Source: Gemmatimonadaceae bacterium | GTDB taxonomy: Bacteria > Gemmatimonadota > Gemmatimonadetes > Gemmatimonadales > Gemmatimonadaceae | NCBI GenBank assembly: GCA_025356185.1 | Contig: JANXUN010000385.1 | Location: 1 to 10,561 of the forward strand | Direction: 5' to 3' | DNA: 10,561 nt | Shown here: one piece after another, positions 1 through 6,854 of the stretch | Layout of the letters: each line of letters opens with the position of its first letter | Position numbering within the stretch: position 1 is the stretch's first letter | The notes under the pieces: model-generated | What the model was told of the DNA's origin: nothing | What the model saw: only the letters and a program-made list of their open reading frames with translations | Databases searched by the model: none | Made by a program: the position numbers and the translations under genes

Positions 1-1
1 C

Positions 2-745
2 GATGCATCGGTGATGCCGCTTGGAGTGCCAACGGGTGCGTTGCGCGCACCTCGCAGCAATGCACTCTCGTTCGCGTTTCAGGGATTTATTGACGAACTC
101 GCCGTTGCGGCAAATAAAGATCCGCTGCAGTTCCGTATCGATTTGCTCAACAGCGAAATTCCGGCGGCGCCGCCAGCCGCCCCGGCCGCGGGTGCGCCCG
201 CGCGTCCACAGCAGCCAGGATTTGACGCGCAACGCATGCGCGGTGTGTTGGAGCAGCTGCGCGATGTATCGGGCTGGGGCAAAACGACATTGCCGAAAGG
301 CACCGGCATGGGCACGGCGTTTTACTACAGCCACCGCGGCTACTTTGCCGAGGTCGTGCAAGTCACCGTCACGAAGGCGGGCGCGATTACCGTCGATAAG
401 ATCTGGGCCGTTGGCGATGTCGGCAGCGACATCATCAATCCCAATCATGCCGAACAGCAAGTGCAAGGCGCCGCGATGGATGGCCTAAGTCAGGCGTTCG
501 GTCAGGAAATTACCTTCACAAACGGCCGCGCCGAGCAGGCGAATTTCAATACGTATCCGTTGCTGCGCATGAAGCAGTCGGCGCCGATCGAAGTACACTG
601 GCGCAAGACCGCGTTTGCACCGACCGGTATTGGTGAGCCAGCGTTGCCACCGGTTGTACCGGCGTTGGTGAACGCGATTTATGCCGCAACCGGCAAACGT
701 CATCGCGTCATTCCGCTTACAAAAGTTGATCTCAAGTGGGCGTAA
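2..745 (+). CDS. IorB-type molybdopterin-binding subunit (xanthine dehydrogenase family), C-terminal part; 5' end outside window
   Basis: This is the C-terminal end of the large, molybdenum-cofactor-binding subunit of a molybdenum hydroxylase of the isoquinoline 1-oxidoreductase/aldehyde oxidase type. It would hydroxylate an aromatic or aldehyde substrate together with a 2Fe-2S subunit. The frame is open from base 2, so the start lies upstream of the window; about 247 residues are present. Visible family motifs are 'GVPTGALRAP' followed by 'FIDELAVAANKDPLQFR', a long block around 'SHRGYFAEVVQV' and 'VGDVGSDIINP', and the terminal 'TGIGEPALPPVVPALVNAIYAATGKR'-type segment. By family analogy the Glu of 'GIGEP' (codon 635-637) is the catalytic base next to the molybdenum. 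An Ala/Pro-rich stretch (about 158-220) is probably a surface linker. The partner 2Fe-2S subunit is not in view and the substrate cannot be predicted. Family confidence is high. Confidence 0.9.
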   Translation, partial: DASVMPLGVPTGALRAPRSNALSFAFQGFIDELAVAANKDPLQFRIDLLNSEIPAAPPAAPAAGAPARPQQPGFDAQRMRGVLEQLRDVSGWGKTTLPKGTGMGTAFYYSHRGYFAEVVQVTVTKAGAITVDKIWAVGDVGSDIINPNHAEQQVQGAAMDGLSQAFGQEITFTNGRAEQANFNTYPLLRMKQSAPIEVHWRKTAFAPTGIGEPALPPVVPALVNAIYAATGKRHRVIPLTKVDLKWA

Positions 746-775
746 AGTTTCTCGCAACGTTTCACACATGTTTGT

Positions 776-780
776 AGGAG
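776..780 (+). promoter_or_regulatory. Shine-Dalgarno site of pgm
   Basis: AGGAG sits 7 nt before GTG 788. It fixes the non-ATG start of pgm, which is also where PGM1-type proteins begin ('MKIVTV'). Confidence 0.75.
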
Positions 781-787
781 TTCACGC

Positions 788-2416
788 GTGAAGATTGTCA
801 CCGTGCCAACGTCCCCGTTCGCTGATCAGCGGCCGGGGACGTCTGGTTTGCGCAAGAAGACGTCGGTGTTCATGCAGCCGCACTATCTCGAGAATTTTGT
901 GCAGGCGTTGCTCGATGTTGCTGAGTTAACAGCGCACGACACGCTCGTGATCGGCGGCGACGGTCGCTACTTCAATCGAGAAGCGATCGATCGCATCGTG
1001 CGCATTGCTGCCGCGAACGACATCACACACATCGTGATTGGTCGAGGCGGTTTGTTGTCAACGCCCGCCGCGTCGCATCTGATTCGCTCCGGTGCAAATG
1101 GCGGAGTCATTTTATCGGCCAGTCACAACCCTGGCGGTCCCGATGCCGATTTCGGCATCAAGTACAACGCCGCGAACGGTGGTCCAGCGCCCGAGTCGTT
1201 TACCAACGCCGCGGCGGCGCGCGCGGCGGCGCTCACGAGTTACCGTATCGCCGAATTACCGCCAATTGATTTGGACACGATTGGCACGCAGGTCGTGGAT
1301 GGTGTACGGATTGACGTCGTGGATCCTGTCACTGAGTACGCGACGCTCATGGAATCGCTCTTTGATTTCGATGCGATTCGTGCACTGTTCGCGACGGGCT
1401 TCCGCATGCGCTTTGATGCGATGCACGCGATCACGGGTCCGTATGCAATCGAGATTCTCGAGCATCGCCTAGGTGCGGCGAAAGGCACGGTAATTAACGG
1501 CGTACCGCTTACCGACTTTGGCGGCGGCCACCCCGACCCCAATCTCACGTACGCGCACGACTTGGTCGAGGAGCTGTTTGACGACCATGCACCAGATTTT
1601 GGTGCGGCGTCGGACGGCGATGGCGATCGCAATATGATTTTGGGCAAACGCTTTTTTGTCACACCATCAGACAGTCTCGCGCTGCTCGCTGCGAACGCGA
1701 CACTGGTGCCCGGTTATGCAAAGGGACTTGCGGGTGTCGCGCGCTCGATGCCGACAAGTCGCGCCGTTGATGCGGTCGCCGAGTCGCTCGGCATTGAGTG
1801 CTACGAAACGCCAACGGGGTGGAAGTTTTTTGGCAACTTGCTCGACGCCAACAAAATCACGCTGTGCGGTGAAGAAAGTTTTGGTACCGGCTCCAATCAC
1901 GTGCGAGAGAAAGACGGCGTCTGGGCCGTGCTCTTTTGGCTCAACATTGTCGCCGCGCGCAAACAGAGTGTCGAAGAAATCGTGAGAGAACATTGGGCGA
2001 AGTTCGGACGCAATTACTACACGCGGTACGACTATGAAGCCGTTCCGACCGACGCTGCACAAAAAGTGATGGCGCGTGTGACGTCGCAGCTATCAACGCT
2101 TCCAGGTGAAACGCTCGCAGGTCGCGCGGTCGCAGCTGCCGACGACTTTTCGTATCATGACCCCATCGACGGCAGCACCAGTGCGCATCAAGGGTTGCGC
2201 ATTTTATTCGCGGACGGTGCGCGCATCGTATTTCGATTGTCCGGAACGGGAACGGAGGGCGCGACCATTCGTGTGTACATCGAATCGCGCGAAACCGATC
2301 ACGCTCGGCTCGACATGCCGGTCGCCGACGCGCTCCACGATTTGATCGTAGCGGCGCTCTCCGTGAGCGATCTTATCGCGCTCACCGGCCGCACCGCCCC
2401 AACCGTCATCACGTAA
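788..2416 (+). CDS. pgm: Phosphoglucomutase (alpha-D-glucose phosphate-specific), PGM1 type
   Basis: This 542-residue cytoplasmic enzyme interconverts glucose 1-phosphate and glucose 6-phosphate (EC 5.4.2.2), linking glycolysis to glycogen and sugar-nucleotide synthesis. All four active-site segments of the alpha-D-phosphohexomutase family are present. The phosphoserine loop 'SASHNPGG' has Ser112. The Mg-binding loop 'DGDGDR' has Asp276, Asp278 and Asp280. The sugar-binding loop 'GEESFG' is at 361-366, and the phosphate-binding loop 'RLSGTGTEG' is at 483-491. The N-terminus ('PGTSGLRKK') and C-terminus ('TGRTAPTVIT') closely resemble animal PGM1 and the related bacterial Pgm enzymes, rather than the ManB/GlmM branch. 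Length is normal for the family. The start is GTG with a good ribosome site. The gene follows the IorB-like gene by 42 bp and may be read through from it, although no functional link is evident. It ends 21 bp from the convergent kinase gene, with no clear terminator between. Confidence 0.97.
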   Translation: MKIVTVPTSPFADQRPGTSGLRKKTSVFMQPHYLENFVQALLDVAELTAHDTLVIGGDGRYFNREAIDRIVRIAAANDITHIVIGRGGLLSTPAASHLIRSGANGGVILSASHNPGGPDADFGIKYNAANGGPAPESFTNAAAARAAALTSYRIAELPPIDLDTIGTQVVDGVRIDVVDPVTEYATLMESLFDFDAIRALFATGFRMRFDAMHAITGPYAIEILEHRLGAAKGTVINGVPLTDFGGGHPDPNLTYAHDLVEELFDDHAPDFGAASDGDGDRNMILGKRFFVTPSDSLALLAANATLVPGYAKGLAGVARSMPTSRAVDAVAESLGIECYETPTGWKFFGNLLDANKITLCGEESFGTGSNHVREKDGVWAVLFWLNIVAARKQSVEEIVREHWAKFGRNYYTRYDYEAVPTDAAQKVMARVTSQLSTLPGETLAGRAVAAADDFSYHDPIDGSTSAHQGLRILFADGARIVFRLSGTGTEGATIRVYIESRETDHARLDMPVADALHDLIVAALSVSDLIALTGRTAPTVIT

Positions 2417-2437
2417 CGTGATCTTGTTGTAATACCG

Positions 2438-5089
2438 TTAGTGGTTGGGTGCGCGCAGAAGCTCTTGCGTCCAGTGCTCAACTACGACGACGCTTCCCGC
2501 TGAGGAACTGCTTGCCCGTCTGACAAAGAGAAAGCGCCCGTCGGGAGCGACGTCGTAATTACGGCGCGACAGAGATGTTTGGACAAACGGGCGGGCGTCG
2601 AAAAGTGCCCGGGTTCCCTCTACCCGCAATGACGGTGAGGTAACGACACGTGCCTCCATGAGCTGAGGCGTCATGTTCAGGTAGTAAATCGCGCGACCGT
2701 CGGGCGCCCATCGTGGTGAGCTGCCCCCACCGTTCGAGACGAGGACTGGCGCGGATTGTGGTGCGTCGCGCGGCACCGCGTACACCTCAAAGCGTCCCGA
2801 GCTATTCGACGCGTACGCGACCCATCGTCCGTCGGGAGAGACAGCGGCGGAATATTCTGACTTCGGTGTGGCAAGAAACGGCACCGCCACGCTATCTGAA
2901 GGCGTGGTGGTGATGAGCAGGTCACCAGCACCAGCAGTGGTTGTGGTTGTGCGCACAAGCAGCCCCGATCCATCTGGAAGCCAAACCTGCTCGGAAAGTG
3001 CGCGATCGCTGCGCACCATAAGTCTCGCGACGTCGTGACCATCGACTGGCTGCCGCCACACGTTGCCAGTGTTACTTCGATCGCCTGCCGCAAGGAAGGT
3101 GACGACCTTTCCGTCGGGACTCCACGCGGGCTCGCTCGCGTTTCTTTCGCTCGTGAGCCGAACAGGTTGTCCACGCTCACCGCGAATCCAGATGCTGTTA
3201 CGGGTTCCGTCACGAATCGCGACCGCAAGCGCGCGGCCGTCATGCGATAGCACCGGCGTACTGAACGCTGCGCGCCACGTGGAGTCGTAGAGCGATTGTC
3301 GGCCATCGTGCGTCATCCAAACGAGTTCGCGCTCACCAGCGCCTCGCTCCTCGCCGTACACCAGCGTGCCCGTAGCGGAAACTCCAAAGTCCACGGGTCC
3401 GACGATGCTTTGCGGAAGATTCTCGGCCACAAGCCGGGGTTCACCTGTGAGTCGAGCGCCTTTGATATCAAAGGGAGCCACCCACAGCTTGCCGTCTGTG
3501 GTGGAATACAACAAATGATTCGGACTGACAAAACGCGCGCGCACTCCGTCGGTAATAATGGTGTGCGTGCGGGCGTCCGCGGTCTGCAGTGCGATTCGAC
3601 GAGCGCCGTTTTGGAACTCGACTTGGAACAGCACGGCGCGCCCGTCGGGAAGCACATCGGGAAGCATGTGCGCCGTCTCGCCCTTGGACGTATCAAGCGT
3701 TGTGAACGGCTCGGGCGTGCGACAATTCGTGGCAGGACATCTCACGATGGTGATCGCGTCCTTGCCAGATTCGCGATAGATGCGGTCGTCTATACTCCAC
3801 GACGCTGCGTCTGGTGATGTCATCGTGTCGACAATGACTGAAAGGGGTCCACCAAGTGCGGGCATGGTTACCAGTCGTCCGTCTTGGTAAAACACAATTT
3901 TCGAACCATCAGGCGAGAACGCGACGCCCATAGCTCCTTCGGTTGCCTCAAGCACGGAAAAATTCAGTGCGTCGCGCCGTCTCACCAGAACGCGCTCGCC
4001 GGGGCCGCCGCGGCGCATGATCAGTGAGCCATCTGGAGAGATGTTGACATCTCCTGTCCATGTCCGTTCGGCGGAAACGGAGTCGGCGACGAGACGATAG
4101 CGGACGACATCGGGAGGGGTTGCGCTACGAGTGAGACTCCACGCTGCGAACGCTGTGGTGATCAATGCGACTGCGAGCAGTACCAAGCTGACTCGGCGCG
4201 CTGGTCGACGCGCCTGAGTAGCGGTTGCGCGTGTACCGCGCGTGAGATCGATCTCGCGTTCGTCGAGCGCGGCGGCAAATGCAGCGACAGACGTGAAGCG
4301 ATCGGCAGGGAGCTTTTCGAGTGCCTTGCGAACAACGCTATCGAGGGCATCACCGACCGCGGGCCGCTGGAGCACGAGACTGCGCGGCGCTTCGCTGAGA
4401 AGACGCGCCACAATCGCTTGAACACTCGGTCCAGTAAATGGAGCCTCGCCCGCAAGACACTCGTAGAGTACCGCAGCGAGTGAGTACAGATCACTTCGCG
4501 CATCGAGCACGCGCTCACCCATTGCCTGCTCTGGGCTCATGTACTGCGGCGTGCCCAGCGATAGCCCGGTTTGCGTGAGCCGCTGACCAGCGGCCTGCTG
4601 CACTGCGAGTGCGATGCCGAAGTCGGCAACCAGGGCCTTCCCGTCCTGCAGCAGGATGTTCTCTGGCTTGATGTCGCGATGGATGATCCCCTGTTTGTGC
4701 GCGTGCTCAAGCGCGCTCGCGACTTCACGCGCGAGCCGTACGGCGTCGCTCACCGGCAGTTGCCGCTCGCGCTCCAGCTGTGCACGCAGCGTCTCGCCGG
4801 TGACGAGGGGCATCACGTAGTACAGCAGACCATCCGCGGTGGCACCGCTGTCGAGCAGCGGCAAAATGTGCGGATGCTGCAGTCGCGCGGTCGTGCGGAT
4901 CTCGGCGAGAAAACGTTCGCCACCCAAGGCCGCGCCCAGATCCGGGTGAAGCACCTTAATGGCAACATCACGCGCGTGTCGGAGATCGTGCGCGCGATAC
5001 ACCGTTGCCATGCCACCGGCGCCCAATTCGCCGTCTACGCGGTATCGGTCGGCTAAAGCGGCGGTGAGCCGCAAACGGGAGTTAGTCAC
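2438..5089 (-). CDS. Membrane Ser/Thr protein kinase (Hanks type) with C-terminal PD40/TolB-like beta-propeller
   Basis: The protein is 883 residues long and phosphorylates Ser/Thr on proteins; the kinase domain is expected in the cytoplasm. The kinase domain (about 16-275) has every key element: Gly loop 'GAGGMATV' (23-30), ATP-binding Lys45 in 'VAIK', Glu63 of helix C, catalytic loop 'HRDIKPEN' with Asp139, 'DFG' with Asp156, and 'SPE' (185-187) in place of the usual APE. Thr172, Thr174 and Thr180 lie in the activation loop and could be autophosphorylated. A basic stretch (294-299) precedes one membrane helix (about 300-320). The rest is a predicted extracytoplasmic propeller with repeated PD40 motifs: 'SPDG' at 351, 392, 657 and 751, and variants at 480, 615, 704, 796 and 849. 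It ends in 'EHWTQELLR', familiar from Gemmatimonadota and Acidobacteriota kinases. The start is GTG (5087-5089) without a clear Shine-Dalgarno site. It lies 22 nt after the thioesterase stop, suggesting co-transcription. The ligand and targets are unknown. Confidence 0.94.
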   Translation of the reverse strand: MTNSRLRLTAALADRYRVDGELGAGGMATVYRAHDLRHARDVAIKVLHPDLGAALGGERFLAEIRTTARLQHPHILPLLDSGATADGLLYYVMPLVTGETLRAQLERERQLPVSDAVRLAREVASALEHAHKQGIIHRDIKPENILLQDGKALVADFGIALAVQQAAGQRLTQTGLSLGTPQYMSPEQAMGERVLDARSDLYSLAAVLYECLAGEAPFTGPSVQAIVARLLSEAPRSLVLQRPAVGDALDSVVRKALEKLPADRFTSVAAFAAALDEREIDLTRGTRATATQARRPARRVSLVLLAVALITTAFAAWSLTRSATPPDVVRYRLVADSVSAERTWTGDVNISPDGSLIMRRGGPGERVLVRRRDALNFSVLEATEGAMGVAFSPDGSKIVFYQDGRLVTMPALGGPLSVIVDTMTSPDAASWSIDDRIYRESGKDAITIVRCPATNCRTPEPFTTLDTSKGETAHMLPDVLPDGRAVLFQVEFQNGARRIALQTADARTHTIITDGVRARFVSPNHLLYSTTDGKLWVAPFDIKGARLTGEPRLVAENLPQSIVGPVDFGVSATGTLVYGEERGAGERELVWMTHDGRQSLYDSTWRAAFSTPVLSHDGRALAVAIRDGTRNSIWIRGERGQPVRLTSERNASEPAWSPDGKVVTFLAAGDRSNTGNVWRQPVDGHDVARLMVRSDRALSEQVWLPDGSGLLVRTTTTTAGAGDLLITTTPSDSVAVPFLATPKSEYSAAVSPDGRWVAYASNSSGRFEVYAVPRDAPQSAPVLVSNGGGSSPRWAPDGRAIYYLNMTPQLMEARVVTSPSLRVEGTRALFDARPFVQTSLSRRNYDVAPDGRFLFVRRASSSSAGSVVVVEHWTQELLRAPNH

Positions 5090-5111
5090 ATGGGGGAATG
5101 AAAATGGTCTG

Positions 5112-5549
5112 TCAGCGCTGCGATGCGATATCGCGTAGCGCCGTACGCACGTCTTCAGGTATCGGCGTCGTGTGTCGGGTCTGGCGATCTACGTACACGT
5201 GAACAAAATGTCCGCTCGCCACGACCGCGTCCTCGTCATTGCGAAATAGCCCAATCTCGTAGCGCACGCTACTCCGCCCGATGTGCGCCGCGCGAATCCC
5301 CGCGGTCACGCGATCCGGGAACGTGATCGGCGCGATGTATCGACACTGCGTCTCAACGACGAGCCCAATCGACGCACTGTTCGCCACGTCAAGCACGCCG
5401 CGTTCGATCAACCACTGGTTCACGGCAGTGTCAAAGAAACTGTAGTACACGACGTTGTTCACGTGACCGTACACGTCGTTGTCCATCCACCGCGTGCTGA
5501 TTGCGCAAAACTGCCGATAGTTCGCGCGCGTTTCGGGCGAATCATTCAT
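5112..5549 (-). CDS. Acyl-CoA thioesterase, hotdog fold (4-hydroxybenzoyl-CoA thioesterase / YbgC-FadM-like family)
   Basis: A 145-residue single-domain cytoplasmic enzyme expected to hydrolyse acyl-CoA thioesters. The N-terminal family signature 'RWMDNDVYGHVNNVVYY' spans residues 20-36. Its Asp-x-Asp and Gly-His-x-Asn-Asn elements match the active-site helix region of the 4HBT family, and Asp25 is the probable catalytic residue by analogy with the bacterial 4-hydroxybenzoyl-CoA enzyme. The later blocks 'TQCRYIAPITFPDRV', 'IGRSSVRYE' and 'ASGHFVHVYVD' are the usual hotdog sheet strands. Length is typical. The ATG start follows a GAGAG-rich weak ribosome site. It begins 16 nt after the alcohol dehydrogenase stop and ends 22 nt before the kinase, so it sits inside a likely operon. 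Chain-length or aromatic specificity cannot be told. Confidence 0.92.
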   Translation of the reverse strand: MNDSPETRANYRQFCAISTRWMDNDVYGHVNNVVYYSFFDTAVNQWLIERGVLDVANSASIGLVVETQCRYIAPITFPDRVTAGIRAAHIGRSSVRYEIGLFRNDEDAVVASGHFVHVYVDRQTRHTTPIPEDVRTALRDIASQR

Positions 5550-5565
5550 TGTCTCTCTCGTCGCA

Positions 5566-6747
5566 TCAAAACGCCTCTCGATAGAGTGCCAACGCGTCGT
5601 CGTACGTCACGTCCCGCGGATTGTTTACCAGCAGTCGTTCGACTTTCATCGCGTCGGTGGCGAGCATCGGTAAGTCGTCGTATGCGACGTTGACTGCGCG
5701 CAATGTCTGCTCCAAACCAAGATCTTCAACCAGCGATTGCATCGCAAGAACAAATCCCTCGCCGCTCGCTTCAGCGCACGCCGGCACTGCGTCACGACGC
5801 AACGCGCGCGACAGCTCAGCGTACTGTGCATTCGCCGCCGGTAAATTGAAGCGCAACACGGGCATCAGCACGAGTGCATTGCTCAGTCCATGCGGCACAT
5901 GATAGTGACCACCCAACGGGTACGCGAGCGCATGCACGGCGGCCACCGGCGCGTTCGCAAACGCCATCCCTGCGAGTAGTGAGCCTTGCAGCATCGCCCG
6001 ACGTGCGGACAGATCGGAGCCATCTTCCAAGACGTAGCGCAGATTTTCTGACAGCAGAATCAGGGCGCGAATCGCGAGGCTGTCCGACAGTAAATTCTTT
6101 TTGTGACGCGATGTGTACGCTTCGATCGCGTGCACCATCGCATCAATGCCGGTCATCGCGGTCACGCGCGAGGGAAGTCCAAGCGTGAGCGTGGCGTCGA
6201 GCAGCGCGACGTCGGGAAAGAGCAGGCGCGAGACCACACCGATCTTTTCGTGTGTCCCAGTCGTGACGATTGCAATCGGCGTCACTTCAGAACCGGTGCC
6301 CGCGGTCGTCGGCACTTGGATGAGCGGCCAGCGCGGACCGACCGCGCGATCGACGCCGTAGATGTCGACGAACGGCTGCGGCGTGCGAGCAAGCAGCGCG
6401 ACGAGTTTTGCGGTATCGAGCGAACTGCCGCCGCCTAATCCAATGATGCCGTCGATGTTCTCACGACGCGCGTGATCGAGGGCGGCATGAATCGCCTTTT
6501 CAGGCGGCTCGGGCACGACACCATCAAACACGCTCAGTGCGACGTTGTGCGCGCCCAAACTGGCGAGCGCATCGTCAAGCACGCCGCTTTGATACAGCGC
6601 GCCATCGGTGACCACCAACGCATGCCGCATGCCACGGTCGCGTGCGAATGCGCCCAATCGCGACGAGACGCCGTCTTCGCAGACGATGCGAGGCGTTGTC
6701 TCAAACGAAAAGTCTTTTACCACGAGGGGGCATTCAGCATGGTGCAA
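5566..6747 (-). CDS. Iron-containing alcohol dehydrogenase (group III)
   Basis: This NAD(P)-dependent enzyme, 393 residues from the outermost start, oxidises an alcohol to an aldehyde or ketone or runs in reverse. It has the nucleotide-binding 'GGGSSLDTAK' (105-114), 'TTAGTGSEVTP' (147-157) and the metal-binding set Asp202 and His206 ('GIDAMVHAIEAY'), His272 ('VHALAYPLGG') and His286 ('HVPHGLSN'). The spacing (4, then 14 between the last two His) matches FucO-like enzymes, so iron binding looks intact. The C-terminus 'NPRDVTYDDALALYREAF' is typical. The start is unsettled: TTG at 6747 is the outermost, while GTG at 6723 gives a 385-residue protein beginning 'MVKDFSFETTP', a better fit to relatives. 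Neither has a Shine-Dalgarno site. The gene lies 68 bp after the FAD dehydrogenase and 16 bp before the thioesterase. The substrate is unknown. Confidence 0.95.
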   Translation of the reverse strand: MHHAECPLVVKDFSFETTPRIVCEDGVSSRLGAFARDRGMRHALVVTDGALYQSGVLDDALASLGAHNVALSVFDGVVPEPPEKAIHAALDHARRENIDGIIGLGGGSSLDTAKLVALLARTPQPFVDIYGVDRAVGPRWPLIQVPTTAGTGSEVTPIAIVTTGTHEKIGVVSRLLFPDVALLDATLTLGLPSRVTAMTGIDAMVHAIEAYTSRHKKNLLSDSLAIRALILLSENLRYVLEDGSDLSARRAMLQGSLLAGMAFANAPVAAVHALAYPLGGHYHVPHGLSNALVLMPVLRFNLPAANAQYAELSRALRRDAVPACAEASGEGFVLAMQSLVEDLGLEQTLRAVNVAYDDLPMLATDAMKVERLLVNNPRDVTYDDALALYREAF

Positions 6748-6748
6748 G

Positions 6749-6764
6749 GGTGACGCGCGCCACC
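6749..6764. promoter_or_regulatory. Imperfect 16-bp palindrome in front of the alcohol dehydrogenase gene
   Basis: GGTGACGC and GCGCCACC abut and pair at 7 of 8 positions. The site lies 2-17 nt before TTG 6747 (26-41 nt before GTG 6723). This is the size and place of a repressor operator, but GC-rich DNA makes such matches cheap. No promoter can be seen to go with it. Confidence 0.2.
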
Positions 6765-6796
6765 GTATCGGTCAAGCACTAGCGAACCGCGGGGAC

Positions 6797-6827
6797 ACGG
6801 CGGGTTTACCGCCGTTCAACCCGCCGT
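6797..6827 (-). terminator. GC-rich hairpin over the stop codon of the FAD dehydrogenase
   Basis: A perfect 10-bp inverted repeat (ACGGCGGGTT at 6797-6806, its complement at 6818-6827) encloses an 11-nt loop that includes part of the TGA stop. No T-tract follows on the minus strand, so this is not a classic intrinsic terminator. It could slow transcription or protect the mRNA end between the FAD dehydrogenase and the alcohol dehydrogenase. Part of the complementarity comes from the 12-bp tandem units overlapping it. Confidence 0.35.
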
Positions 6828-6854
6828 TGACCCTGCAGTTCTCCCCGCAGTTCT
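6807..6854 (-). repeat. Four degenerate 12-bp tandem units spanning the 3' end and stop of the FAD dehydrogenase gene
   Basis: Read on the minus strand, the units are AGAACTGCGGGG, AGAACTGCAGGG, TCAACGGCGGGT and TGAACGGCGGTA. The first two differ at one base. They encode Arg-Thr-Ala-Gly, Arg-Thr-Ala-Gly and Ser-Thr-Ala-Gly. The fourth begins with the TGA stop, so the stop lies within the repeat phase. Twelve bp keeps the reading frame, so unit gain or loss would only lengthen or shorten the tail. Confidence 0.6.

Noticed and set aside
788..2416. Recent transfer of pgm from a eukaryote, because of its likeness to animal PGM1
   Set aside because: PGM1-type Pgm is widespread in bacteria such as cyanobacteria and proteobacteria. 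The gene has a bacterial ribosome site and a composition like its neighbours.
2417..2437. Terminator between pgm and the kinase gene
   Set aside because: The 21-bp gap contains no inverted repeat or T-tract.
3296..3817. Long plus-strand frames inside the kinase gene (also around 4571-5056), and similar frames opposite the other genes
   Set aside because: They lie opposite well-supported coding sequence and show no family motifs. They are codon-bias shadows.
6750..6775. TTGACC on the minus strand as a -35 box for the alcohol dehydrogenase
   Set aside because: No -10-like hexamer is found at 16-18 bp, where the DNA is GC-rich, so a promoter cannot be supported.
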